NCBI GenBank assembly: GCA_027186245.1
Contig: CP114482.1
Location: 22,959,209-23,023,208, forward strand
Length of the DNA stretch: 64,000 bases
Source: Coriaria nepalensis
Lineage: Eukaryota > Streptophyta > Magnoliopsida > Cucurbitales > Coriariaceae
Reading direction: 5' to 3'
The notes under the pieces were generated by a model. That model was not told where the DNA came from. It made no database searches and saw only the letters and a program-made list of their open reading frames with translations. Positions 50,409-63,400 of the stretch are shown piece after piece. Within the stretch, counting starts at the first letter, position 1; every line of letters begins with the position of its first letter. Position numbers and translations under genes: made by a program.

Positions 50409-53341
50409 AATGATTGAAAATACTGAGTGATATGCTTTTTAATGCTAAAATAATGCATTGTTGTCTTGAATAGATTAATTACAAGTTATGTAAGAAAATA
50501 ATGTTTGAAGGGCAAAAATAGAATTCGGTAGAATTAATTTAGAATGATTTAAAGACTAAAAGAGACACAATGACATGACTTTAAGGCTAAACAAATGCAT
50601 TGTTGCCTTCAATAGATCAACTGCAAGTTACGCACGAAAGTCATGTTTAAAGGCCGAATTTCGTTCGAAGTGATTTAGAATGATTTACTGACTATAAGAG
50701 CCGCAAAAATATGACTTGAACGCTAAAAAAGGCATAGTTGCCATCAATAGATAAATTGCAAATTATGCATGAAGATGGCGTTCTAAATGCAAAAAAAGAA
50801 TTGGTTCGAAGTGCCTTCAAACAATTTAATGATTGAAAAGACTGAGTGATATGCTTTTTAATGCTAAAATAATGCATTGTTGTCTTCAATAGATTAATTA
50901 CAAGTAATGTAAGAAAATAATATTTGAATGGCGAAAATAGAATTCGTTCAAACTAATTTAGAATGATTTAATGACTAGAAGAGACTCAGTGACATGAATT
51001 TAAGGCTAAAGAAATGCATTGTTCCCTATAATAGATCAACTGCAAGTTATGCACGAAAGTCATGTTTAAATGCCGAATTCCATACGAAGTGATTTAGAAT
51101 GATTTACTGACTAAAAGAGACGCAAAAATATGGCTTGAACGCTAAAAAAGGCAGAGTTGCCATCAATAGATCAATTGCAAGTTATGCATGAAAGTCACGT
51201 TTTAAATGCAAAAAGAGAATTGGTTCGAAGTGCCTTCAAACAATTTAATGATTGAAAATACTGAGTGATATGCTTTTTAATGCTAAAATAATGCATTGTT
51301 GTCTTCAATAGATTAATTACAAGTTATGTAAGAAAATAATGTTTGAAGGGCAAAAATAGAATTCGGTCGAATTAATTTAGAATGATTTAAAGACTAAAAG
51401 AGACTCAATGACATGACTTTAAGGCTAAACAAATGCATTGTTGCCTTCAATAGATCAACTGCAAGTTACGCACGAAAGTCATGTTTAAAGGCCGAATTTC
51501 GTTCGAAGTGATTTAGAATGATTTACTGACTAAAAGAGATGCAAAAATATGACTTGAACGCTAAAAAAGGCATAGTTGCCATCAATTGATCAATTGCAAG
51601 TTATGCACGAAAGACGCGTTTTAAATGCGAAAAGAGAATTGGTTCGAAGTGCCTTCAAACAATTTAATGATTGAAAAGACTGAGTGATATGCTTTTTAAT
51701 GCTAAAATAATGCATTGTTGTCTTCAATAGATTAATTACAAGTTATGTAAGAAAATAATATTTGAATGGCGAAAATAGAATTCGTTCGAACTAATTTAGA
51801 ATGATTTAATGACTAGAAGAGACTCAGTGACATGAATTTAAGGCTAAAGAAATGCATTGTTCCCTATAATAGATCAACTGCAAGTTATGCACGAAAGTCA
51901 TGTTTAAATGCCGAATTCCATACGAAGTGATTTAGAATGATTTACTGACTAAAAGAGACGCAAAAATATGGCTTGAACGCTAAAAAAGGCAGAGTTGCCA
52001 TCAATAGATCAATTGCAAGTTATGCATGAAAGTCGCGTTTTAAATGCAAAAAGAGAATTGGTTCGAAGTGCCTTCAAACAATTTAATGATTGAAAATACT
52101 GAGTGATATGCTTTTTAATGCTAAAATAATGCATTGTTGTCTTCAATAGATTAATTACAAGTTATGTAAGAAAATAATGTTTGAAGGGCAAAAATAGAAT
52201 TCGGTCGAATTAATTTAGAATGATTTAAAGACTAAAAGAGACTCAATGACATGACTTTAAGGCTAAACAAATGCATTGTTACCTTCAATAGATCAACTGC
52301 AAGTTACGCACGAAAGTCATGTTTAAAGGCCGAATTTCGTTCGAAGTGATTTAGAATGATTTACTGACTAAAGGAGACGCAAAAATATGACTTGAACGCT
52401 AAAAAAGGCATAGTTGCCATCAATAGATAAATTGCAAGTTATGCACGAAAGTCGCGTTTTAAATGCGAAAAGAGAATTGGTTCGAAGTGCCTTCAAACAA
52501 TTTAATGATTGAAAAGACTGAGTGATATGCTTTTTAATGCTAAAATAATGCATTGTTGTCTTCAATAGATTAATTACAAGTTATGTAAGAAAATAATATT
52601 TGAATGGCGAAAATAGAATTCGTTCAAATTAATTTAGAATGATTTAATGACTAGAAGAGACTCAGTGACATGAATTTAAGGCTAAAGAAATGCATTGTTC
52701 CCTATAATAGATCAACTGCAAGTTATGCACGAAAGTCATGTTTAAATGCCGAATTTCATACGAAGTGATTTAGAATGATTTACTGACTAAAAGAGACGCA
52801 AAAATATGGCTTGAACGCTAAAAAAGGCAGAGTTGCCATCAATAGATCAATTGCAAGTTATGCATGAAAGTCGCGTTTTAAATGCAAAAAGAGAATTGGT
52901 TCGAAGTGCCTTCAAACAATTTAATGATTGAAAATACTGAGTGATATGCTTTTTAATGCTAAAATAATGCATTGTTGTCTTCAATAGATTAATTACAAGT
53001 TATGTAAGAAAATAATGTTTGAAGGGCAAAAATAGAATTCGGTAGAATTAATTTAGAATGATTTAAAGACTAAAAGAGACTCAATGACATGACTTTAAGG
53101 CTAAACAAATGCATTGTTACCTTCAATAGATCAACTGCAAGTTACGCACGAAAGTTATGTTTAAAGGCCGAGTTTCGTTCGAAGTGATTTAGAATGATTT
53201 ACTGACTAAAAGAGATGCAAAAATATGACTTGAACGCTAAAAAAGGCATAGTTGCCATCAATTGATCAATTGCAAGTTATGCACGAAAGACGTGTTCTAA
53301 ATGCAAAAAAAGAATTGGTTCGAAGTGCCTTCAAACAATTT
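50409..53341. repeat. Domain 7b: seven 419 bp units with the downstream copy
   Basis: Units start at 50409, 50828, 51247, 51666, 52085, 52504 and 52923. The unit at 50409 has ggtagaattaat and a C with ctataagagccgc and gcatgaagatggcg, as in the 34-39 kb domain. The unit at 50828 has caagtaatgtaag with gttcaaactaat and matches the unit at 38685 (offset 12,143 bp, 29 units minus 8). The rest is the second copy of 48.5-50.0 kb. Nothing but satellite is present. Confidence 0.75.
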
Positions 53342-55147
53342 AATGATTGAAAAGCCTGAGTGATACGCTTTTTAATGCTAAAATAATGCATTGTTGTCTT
53401 CAATAGATTAATTACAAGTTATGTAAGAAAATAATATTTGAATGGCGAAAATAGAATTCGTTCGAACTAATTTAGAATGATTTAATGACTAGAAGAGACT
53501 CAGTGACATGAATTTAAGGCTAAAGAAATGCATTGTTCCCTATAATAGATCAACTGCAAGTTATGCACGAAAGTCATGTTTAAATGCGAAATTTCATACG
53601 AAGTGATTTAGAATGATTTACTGACTAAAAAAGACGCAAAAATATGACTTGAACGCTAAAAAAGGCATAGTTGCCATCAATAGATCAATTGCACGTTATG
53701 CACGAAAGTCACGTTTCAAATGCAAAAAGAGAATTGGTTCGAAGTGCCTTCAAACAATTTAATGATTGAAAAGACTGAGCGATATGCTTTTTAATGCTAA
53801 AATAATGCATTGTTGTCTTCAATAGATTAATTGCAAGTTATGTAAGAAAATAATGTTTGAAGGGCAAAAATAGAATTCGGTCGAATTAATTTAGACTGAT
53901 TTAATGACTAAAAGCGACTCAATGACATGACTTTAAGGCTAAACAAATGCATTGTTGCCTTCAATAGATCAACTGCAAGTTACGCACGAAAGTCATGTTT
54001 AAAGGCCGAATTTCGTTCGAAGTGATTTAGAATGATTTACTGACTAAAGGAGACGCAAAAATATGACTTGAACGCTAAAAAAGGCATAGTTGCCATCAAT
54101 AGATAAATTGCAAGTTATGCACGAAAGTCGCGTTTTAAATGCGAAAAGAGAATTGGTTCGAAGTGCCTTCAAACAATTTAATGATTGAAAAGACTAAGTG
54201 ATATGCTTTTTAATGCTAAAATAATGCATTGTTGTCTTCAATAGATTAATTACAAGTTATGTAAGAAAATAATATTTGAAGGGCGAAAATAGAATTTGTT
54301 CGAACTAATTTAGAATGATTTAAGGACTAGAAGAGACTCAGTGACATGACTTTAAGGCTAAACAAATGCATTGTTGCCTATAATAGATCAACTGCAAGTT
54401 ATGCACGAAAGTCATGTTTAAATGCGAAATTTCATACGAAGTGATTTAGAATGATTTACTGACTAAAAAAGACGCAAAAATATGACTTGAACGCTAAAAA
54501 AGGCATAGTTGCCATCAATAGATCAATTGCACGTTATGCACGAAAGTCACGTTTCAAATGCAAAAAGAGAATTGGTTCGAAGTGCCTTCAAACAATTTAA
54601 TGATTGAAAAGACTGAGCGATATGCTTTTTAATGCTAAAATAATGCATTGTTGTCTTCAATAGATTAATTGCAAGTTATGTAAGAAAATAATGTTTGAAG
54701 GGCGAAAATAGAATTCGGTCGAATTAATTTAGACTGATTTAATGACTAAAAGCGACTCAATGACATGACTTTAAGGCTAAACAAATGCATTGTTGCCTTC
54801 AATAGATCAACTGCAAGTTACGCACGAAAGTCATGTTTAAAGGCCGAATTTCGTTCGAAGTGATTTAGAATGATTTACTGACTAAAGGAGACGCAAAAAT
54901 ATGACTTGAACGCTAAAAAAGGCATAGTTGCCATCAATAGATAAATTCCAAGTTATGCACTAAAGTCGCGTTTTAAATGCGAAAAGAGAATTGGTTCGAA
55001 GTGCCTTCAAACAATTTAATGATTGAAAAGACTAAGTGATATGCTTTTTAATGCTAAAATAATGCATTGTTGTCTTCAATAGATTAATTACAAGTTATGT
55101 AAGAAAATAATATTTGAATGGCGAAAATAGAATTCGTTCAAACTAAT
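53342..55147. repeat. Domain 7c: two-unit tandem duplication (838 bp)
   Basis: Units start at 53342, 53761, 54180, 54599 and 55018. The pairs 53761-54598 and 54599-55436 share gactgagcgatatg, tttagactgattt, the rare taaaagcgactcaatg (near 53,911 and 54,749) and gactaagtgatatg (units at 54180 and 55018). They are a two-unit duplication, with divergence in the second half of each pair. The unit at 53342 is a mosaic: its B starts as the gaatttaaggctaaagaaat type and ends as the aaatgcgaaatttc type. Confidence 0.75.
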
Positions 55148-57352
55148 TTAGAATGATTTAATGACTAGAAGAGACTCAGTGACATGAATTTAAGGCTAAA
55201 GAAATGCATTGTTCCCTATAATAGATCAACTGCAAGTTATGCACGAAAGTCATGTTTAAATGCCGAATTTCATACGAAGTGATTTAGAATGATAAACTGA
55301 CTAAAAGAGACGCAAAAATATGGCTTGAACGCTAAAAAAGGCAGACTTGCCATCAATAGATCAATTGCAAGTTATGCTCGAAAGTTGCGTTTTAAATGGA
55401 AAAAGAGAACTGGTTCGAAGTGCCTTCAAACAATTTAATGATTGAAAAGACTGAGCGATATGCTTTTTAATGCTAAAATAATGCATTGTTGTCTTCAATA
55501 GATTAATTGCAAGTTATGTAAGAAAATAATGTTTGAAGGGCGAAAATAGAACTCGGTCGAATTAATTTAGAATGATTTAATGACTAAAAGAGACTCAATG
55601 ATATGACTTTAAGGCTAAACAAATGCATTGTTCGCTATAATAGATCAACTGCAAGTTATGCACGAAAGTCATGTTTAAATGCCGAATGTCGTTCGAAGAA
55701 TGATTTACTGACTAAAAGAGACACAAAAATATGACTTGAACGCTAAAAAAGGCATAGTTGCCATCAATAGATCAATTGCAAGTTATGCACGAAAGTCGCG
55801 TTTTAAATGCAAAAAGAGAATTGGTTCGAAGTGCCTTCAAACAATTTAATGATTGAAAAGACTGAGTGATATGCTTTTTAATGCTAAAATAATGCATTGT
55901 TGTCTTCAATAGATTAATTGCAAGTTATGTAAGAAAATAATGTTTGAAGGGCGAAAATAGAATTGGGTCGAATTAATTTAGAATGATTTAATGACTAAAA
56001 GAGAGTCAATGACATGACTTTAAGGCTAAACAAATGCATTGTTGCCTTCAATAGACCAACTGCAAGTTACGCACGAAAGTCATGTTTAAAGGCCGAATTT
56101 CGTTTGAAGTGATTTAGAATGATTTACTGACTATAAGAGCCGCAAAAATATGGCTTGAACGCTAAAAAAGGCATAGTTGCCATCAATAGATCAATTGCAA
56201 GTTATGCACGAAAGTCACGTTTTAAATGCAAAAAGAGAATTTGTTCGAAGTGCCTTCAAGCAATTTAATGATTGAAAAGACTGAGTGATATGCTTTTTAA
56301 TGCTAAAATAATGCATTGTTGTCTTCAATAGATTAATTACAAGTTATGTAAGAAAATAATAATTGAAGGGCGAAAATAGATTTCGTTCGAACTAATTTAG
56401 AATGATTTATTGACTAGAAGAGACTCAGTGACATGACTTTAAGGCTAAACAAATGCATTGTTGCCTTCAATAGATCAACTGCAAGTTACGGACGAAAGTC
56501 ATGTTTAAAGGCCGAATTTCGTTCGAAGTGGTTTAGAATGATTTACTGACTAAAAGAGACGCAAAAATATGACTTTAACGCTAAAAAAGGCATAGTTGCC
56601 ATCAATAGATCAATTGCAAGTTATGCACGAAAGTCGCGTTTTAAATGCAAAAAGAGAATTGGTTTAAGGTGCCTTCAAACAATTTAATGATTGAAAAGAC
56701 TGAGTGATATGCTTTTTAATGCTAAAATAATGCATTGTTGTCTTCAATAGATTAATTACAAGTTACGTAAGAAAATAATATTTGAAGGGCAAAAATAGAA
56801 TTCGGTCGAATTAATTTAGAATGATTTAAAGACTAAAAGAGACTCAATGACATGACTTTAAGGCTAAACAAATGCATTGTTGCCTTCAATAGATCAACTG
56901 CAAGTTACGCACGAAAGTCATGTTTAAAGGCCGAATTTCGTTCGAAGTGATTTAGAATGATTTACTGACTAAAAGAGATGCAAAAATATGACTTGAACGC
57001 TAAAAAAGGCATAGTTGCCATCAATTGATCAATTGCAAGTTATGCACGAAAGACGCGTTTTAAATGCGAAAAGAGAATTGGTTCGAAGTGCCTTCAAACA
57101 ATTTAATGATTGAAAAGACTGAGTGATATGCTTTTTAATGCTAAAATAATGCATTGTTGTCTTCAATAGATTAATTACAAGTTATGTAAGAAAATAATAT
57201 TTGAATGGCGAAAATAGAATTCGTTCGAACTAATTTAGAATGATTTAATGACTAGAAGAGACTCAGTGACATGAATTTAAGGCTAAAGAAATGCATTGTT
57301 CCCTATAATAGATCAACTGCAAGTTATGCACGAAAGTCATGTTTAAATGCCG
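55147..57352. repeat. 2.2 kb block, copy 2
   Basis: This is the partner of 46,775-48,980. It includes the 411 bp unit 55437-55847 with the 8 bp deletion. Small differences from copy 1 are aaatggaaaaag near 55,395, cttcaagcaattt near 56,258 and gactttaacgc near 56,573. Part of it (about 56,290-57,340) has a third copy at 58,385-59,435, five units downstream, so this sequence has been copied at least twice. Confidence 0.9.
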
Positions 57353-60300
57353 AATTTCATACGAAGTGATTCAGAATGATTTACTGACTAAAAGAGACGC
57401 AAAAATATGGCTTGAACGCTAAAAAAGGCATAGTTGCCATCAATAGATCAATTGCAAGTTATGCACGAAAGTCACGTTTTAAATGCAAAAAGAGAATTTG
57501 TTCGAAGTGCCTTCAAACAATTTAATGATTGAAAAGACTGAGTGATATGCTTTTTAATGCTAAAATAATGCATTGTTGTCTTCAATAGATTAATTCCAAG
57601 TTATGTAAGAAAATAATGTTTGAAGGGCAAAAATGGAATTCGTTCGAATTAATTTAGAATGATTTAACGACTAGAAGACACTCAGTGACATGACTTTAAT
57701 GCTAAACAAATGCATTGTTGCCTATAATAGATCAACTGCAAGTTATGCACGAAAGTCATGTTTAAATGCCAAATTTCATACGAAGTGATTTAGAATTATT
57801 TACTGACTAAAAAAGACGCAAAAATAAGACTTGAACGCTAAAAAAGGCATAGTTGCCATCAATAGATCAATTGCAAGTTATGCACGAAAGTTGCGTTTTA
57901 AATGGAAAAAGAGAATTGGTTCGAAGTGCCTTCTAACAATTTAATGATTGAAAAGACTGAGCGATATGCTTTTTAATGCTAAAATAATGGATTGTTGTCT
58001 GCAATAGATTAATTGCAAGTTATGTAAGAAAATAATGTTTGAAGGGCGAAAATAGAACTCGGTCGAATTAATTTAGAATGATTTAATGACTAAAAGAGAC
58101 TCAATGACATGACTTTAAGGCTAAACAAATGCATTGTTCGCTATAATAGATCAACTGCAAGTTATGCACGAAAGTCATGTTTAAATGCCGAATGTCGTTC
58201 GAAGTGATTTAGAATGATTTACTGACTAAATGAGACGCAAAAAAATGACCTGAACGCTAAAAAAGGCATAGTTGCCATCAATAGATCAATTGCAAGTTAT
58301 GCACAAAAGTCGCGTTTTAAATGCAAAAAGAGAATTGGTTCGAAGTGCCTTCAAACAATTTAATGATTGAAAAGACTGAGTGATATGCTTTTTAATGCTA
58401 AAATAATGCATTGTTGTCTTCAATAGATTAATTACAAGTTATGTAAGAAAATAATAATTGAAGGGCGAAAATAGATTTCGTTCGAACTAATTTAGAATGA
58501 TTTATTGACTAGAAGAGACTCAGTGACATGACTTTAAGGCTAAACAAATGCATTGTTGCCTTCAATAGATCAACTGCAAGTTACGGACGAAAGTCATGTT
58601 TAAAGGCCGAATTTCGTTCGAAGTGGTTTAGAATGATTTACTGACTAAAAGAGACGCAAAAATATGACTTGAACGCTAAAAAAGGCATAGTTGCCATCAA
58701 TAGATCAATTGCAAGTTATGCACGAAAGTCGCGTTTTAAATGCAAAAAGAGAATTGGTTTAAGGTGCCTTCAAACAATTTAATGATTGAAAAGACTGAGT
58801 GATATGCTTTTTAATGCTAAAATAATGCATTGTTGTCTTCAATAGATTAATTACAAGTTACGTAAGAAAATAATATTTGAAGGGCAAAAATAGAATTCGG
58901 TCGAATTAATTTAGAATGATTTAAAGACTAAAAGAGACTCAATGACATGACTTTAAGGCTAAACAAATGCATTGTTGCCTTCAATAGATCAACTGCAAGT
59001 TACGCACGAAAGTCATGTTTATAGGCCGAATTTCGTTCGAAGTGCTTTAGAATGATTTACTGACTAAAAGAGATGCAAAAATATGACTTGAACGCTAAAA
59101 AAGGCATAGTTGCCATCAATTGATCAATTGCAAGTTATGCACGAAAGACGCGTTTTAAATGCGAAAAGAGAATTGGTTCGAAGTGCCTTCAAACAATTTA
59201 ATGATTGAAAAGACTGAGTGATATGCTTTTTAATGCTAAAATAATGCATTGTTGTCTTCAATAGATTAATTACAAGTTATGTAAGAAAATAATATTTGAA
59301 TGGCGAAAATAGAATTCGTTCGAACTAATTTAGAATGATTTAATGACTAGAGGAGACTCAGTGACATGAATTTAAGGCTAAAGAAATGCATTGTTCCCTA
59401 TAATAGATCAACTGCAAGTTATGCACGAAAGTCATGTTTAAATGCCGAATTTCATACGAAGTGATTTAGAATGATTTACTGACTAAAAGAGACGCAAAAA
59501 TATGACTTGAACGCTAAAAAAGGCATAGTTGCCATCAATAGATCAATTGCAAGTTATGCACGAAAGTCGCGTTTTAAATGCAAAAAGAGAATTGGTTTAA
59601 GGTGCCTTCAAACAATTTAATGATTGAAAAGACTGAGTGATATGGTTTTTAATGCTAAAATAATGCATTGTTGTCTTCAATAGATTAATTACAAGTTATG
59701 TAAGAAAATATTATTTGAATGGCCAAAATACAATTCGTTCGAACTAATTTAGAATGATTTAATGACTAGAAGAAACTCAGTGACATGAATTTAAGGCTAA
59801 AGAAATGCATTGTTCCCTATAATAGATCAACTGCAAGTTATGCACGAAAGTCATGTTTAAATGCCGAATTTCATACGAAGTGATTTAGAATGATTTACTG
59901 ACTAAAAAAGACGCAAAAATATGACTTGAACGCTAAAAAAGGCATAGTTGCCATCAATAGATCAATTGCAAGTTATGCACGAAAGTTGCGTTTTAAATGC
60001 AAAAAGAGAATTGGTTCGAAGTGCCTTCAAACAATTTAATGATTGAAAAGACTGAGCGATATGCTTTTTAATGCTAAAATAATGCATTGTTGTCTTCAAT
60101 AGATTAATTGCAAGTTATGTAAGAAAATAATGTTTGAAGGGCGAAAATAGAACTCGGTCGAATTAATTTAGAATGATTTAATGACTAAAAGAGACTCAAT
60201 GACATGACTTTAAGGCTAAACAAATGCATTGTTCGCTATAATAGATCAACTGCAAGTTATGCACGAAAGTCATGTTTAAATGCCGAATGTCGTTCGAAGT

Positions 60301-60456
60301 GATTTAGAATGATTTACTGACTAAATGAGACGCAAAAAAATGACCTGAACGCTAAAAAAGGCATAGTTGCCATCAATAGATCAATTGCAAGTTATGCACA
60401 AAAGTCGCGTTTTAAATGCAAAAAGAGAATTGGTTCGAAGTGCCTTCAAACAATTT
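57353..60456. repeat. Domain 8a: mosaic of reused short blocks
   Basis: Units start at 57524, 57943, 58362, 58781, 59200, 59619 and 60038. The unit at 57943 (tagaactcggtcg, gttcgctataatag, cgaatgtcgttcg, aaatgagacgcaaaaaaatg, tgcacaaaagtcgcg) recurs at 60038, five units on. It has the same lineage markers as the 411 bp units but keeps the tgatttag that they lost. The third copy of the ataataattgaaggg block lies at about 58,385-59,435. The unit at 59619 has gatatggttttt and atattatttgaatggcc, and recurs at 62971. Confidence 0.75.
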
Positions 60457-63400
60457 AATGATTGAAAAGACTGAGTGATATGCTTTTTAATGCTAAAATA
60501 ATGCATTGTTGTCTTCAATAGATTAATTGCAAGTTATGTAAGTAAATAATGTTTGAAGGACGAAAATAGAATTCGGTTGAATTAATTTAGAATGATTTAA
60601 CGACTAGAAGACACTCAGTGACATGACTTTAATGCTAAACAAATGCATTGTTGCCTATAATAGATCAACTGCAAGTTATGCACGAAAGTCATGTTTAAAT
60701 GCCAAATTTCATACGAAGTGATTTAGAATTATTTACTGACTAAAAAAGACGCAAAAATATGACTTGAACGCTAAAAAAGGCATAGCTGCCATCAATAGAT
60801 CAATTGCAAGTTATGCACGAAAGTTGCGTTTTAAATGGAAAAAGAGAATTGGTTCGAAGTGCCTTCAAACAATTTAATGATTGAAAAGACTGAGCGATAT
60901 GCTTTTTAATGCTAAAATAATGCATTGTTGTCTTCAATAGATTAATTACAAGTTATGTAAGAAAATAATATTTGAAGGGCGAAAATAGAATTTGTTCGAA
61001 CTAATTTAGAATGATTTAAGGACTAGAAGAGACTCAGTCACATGACTTTAAGGCTAAACAAATGCATTGTTGCCTTCAATAGATCAACTGCAAGTTACGC
61101 ACGAAAGTCATGTTTAAAGGCCGAATTTCGTTCGAAGTGATTTAGAATGATTTACAGACTATAAGAGCCGCAAAAATATGACTTGAACGCTAAAAAAGGC
61201 ATAGCTGCCATCAACAGATCAATTGCAAGTTATGCACGAAAGTCACGTTTTAAATGCAAAAAGAGAATTGGTTCGAAGTGCCTTCAAACAATTTAATGAT
61301 TGAAAAGACTGTGTGATATGCTTTTTAATGCTAAAATAATGCATTGTTGTCTTCAATAGATTAATTGCAAGTTATGTAAGAAAATAATGTTTGAAGGGCG
61401 AAAATAGAATTCGGTCGAATTAATTTAGAATGATTTAATGACTAAAAGAGACTCAATGACATGACTTTAAGGCTAAACAAATGCATTGTTGCCTTCAATA
61501 GATCAACTGCAAGTTATGCACGAAAGTCATGTTTAAATGCCAAATTTCATACGAAGTGATTTAGAATGATTTACTGACTAAAAAAGACGCAAAAATATGA
61601 CTTGAACGCTAAAAAAGGCATAGTTGCCATCAATAGATCAATTGCAAGTTATGCACGAAAGTCACGTTTTAAATGCAAAAAGAGAATTTGTTCGAAGTGC
61701 CTTCAAACAATTTAATGATTGAAAAGACTGAGTGATATGCTTTTTAATGCTAAAATAATGCATTGTTGTCTTCAATAGATTAATTCCAAGTTATGTAAGA
61801 AAATAATGTTTGAAGGGCAAAAATGGAATTCGTTCGAATTAATTTAGAATGATTTAAAGACTAAAAGAGATTCAATGACATGACTTTAAGGCTAAACAAA
61901 TGCATTGTTGCCTTCAATAGATCAACTGCAAGTTACGCACGAAAGTCATGTTTAAAGGCCGAATTTCGTTCGAAGTGATTTAGAATGATTTACTAACTAA
62001 AAGAGACGCAAAAAAATGACCAGAACGCTAAAAAAGGCATAGTTGCCATCAATAGATCAATTGCAAGTTATGCACAAAAGTCGCGTTTTAAATGCAAAAA
62101 GAGAATTGGTTCGAAGTGCCTTCAAACAATTTAATGATTGAAAAGACTGAGTGATATGCTTTTTAATGCTAAAATAATGCATTGTTGTCTTCAATAGATT
62201 AATTGCAAGTTATGTAAGAAAATAATGTTTGAAGGGCGAAAATAGAATTCGGTCGAATTAATTTAGAATGATTTAACGACTAGAAGACACTCAGTGACAT
62301 GACTTTAAGGCTAAACAAATGCATTGTTGCCTATAATAGATCAACTGCAGGTTATGCACGAAAGTCATGTTTAAATGCCAAATTTCATACGAAGTGATTT
62401 AGAATTATTTACTGACTAAAAAAGACGCAAAAATATGACTTGAACGCTAAAAAAGGCATAGTTGCCATCAATAGATCAATTGCAAGTTATGCACGAAAGT
62501 CACGTTTTAAATGCAAAAAGAGAATTTGTTCGAAGTGCCTTCCAACAATTTAATGTTTGAAAAGACTGAGTGATATGCTTTTTAATGCTAAAATAATGCA
62601 TTGTTGTCTTCAATAGATTAATTACAAGTTATGTAAGAAAATAATATTTGAATGGCGAAAATAGAATTCGTTCGAATTAATTTAGAATGATTTAATGACT
62701 AAAAGAGACTCAATGACATGACTTTAAGGCTAAACAAATGCATTGTTGCCTTCAATAGATCAACTGCAAGTTACGCACGAAAGTCATGTTTAAAGGCCGA
62801 ATTTCGTTCGAAGTGATTTAGAATGATTTACTGACTAAAAGAGACGCAAAAATATGACTTGAACGCTAAAAAAGGCATAGTTGCCATCAATAGATCAATT
62901 GCAAGTTATGCACGAAAGTCGCGTTTTAAATGCAAAAAGAGAATTGGTTTAAGGTGCCTTCAAACAATTTAATGATTGAAAAGACTGAGTGATATGGTTT
63001 TTAATGCTAAAATAATGCATTGTTGTCTTCAATAGATTAATTACAAGTTATGTAAGAAAATATTATTTGAATGGCCAAAATAGAATTCGTTCGAACTAAT
63101 TTAGAATGATTTAATGACTAGAAGAAACTCAGTGACATGAATTTAAGGCTAAAGAAATGCATTGTTCCCTATAATAGATCAACTGCAAGTTATGCACGAA
63201 AGTCATGTTTAAATGCCGAATTTCATACGAAGTGATTTAGAATGATTTACTGACTAAAAGAGACGCAAAAATATGGCTTGAACGCTAAAAAAGGCAGAGT
63301 TCCCATCAATAGATCAATTGCAAGTTATGCATGAAAGTCGCGGTTTAAATGCAAAAAGAGAATTGGTTCGAAATGCCTTCAAACAATTTAATGATTGAAA

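Noticed and set aside
34359..52565. Ten near-identical 198 nt open frames on the minus strand (65 codons, at 34359, 36035, 37292, 38549, 39387, 43996, 45672, 49435, 50692 and 52368).
   Set aside because: They are satellite sequence. They span C and A, start at TTG rather than ATG, and are open only because the common tagatcaattg has become tagataaattg in those units, removing a TGA stop. Their copies follow the block duplications. There is no sign of coding constraint or a recognisable domain.
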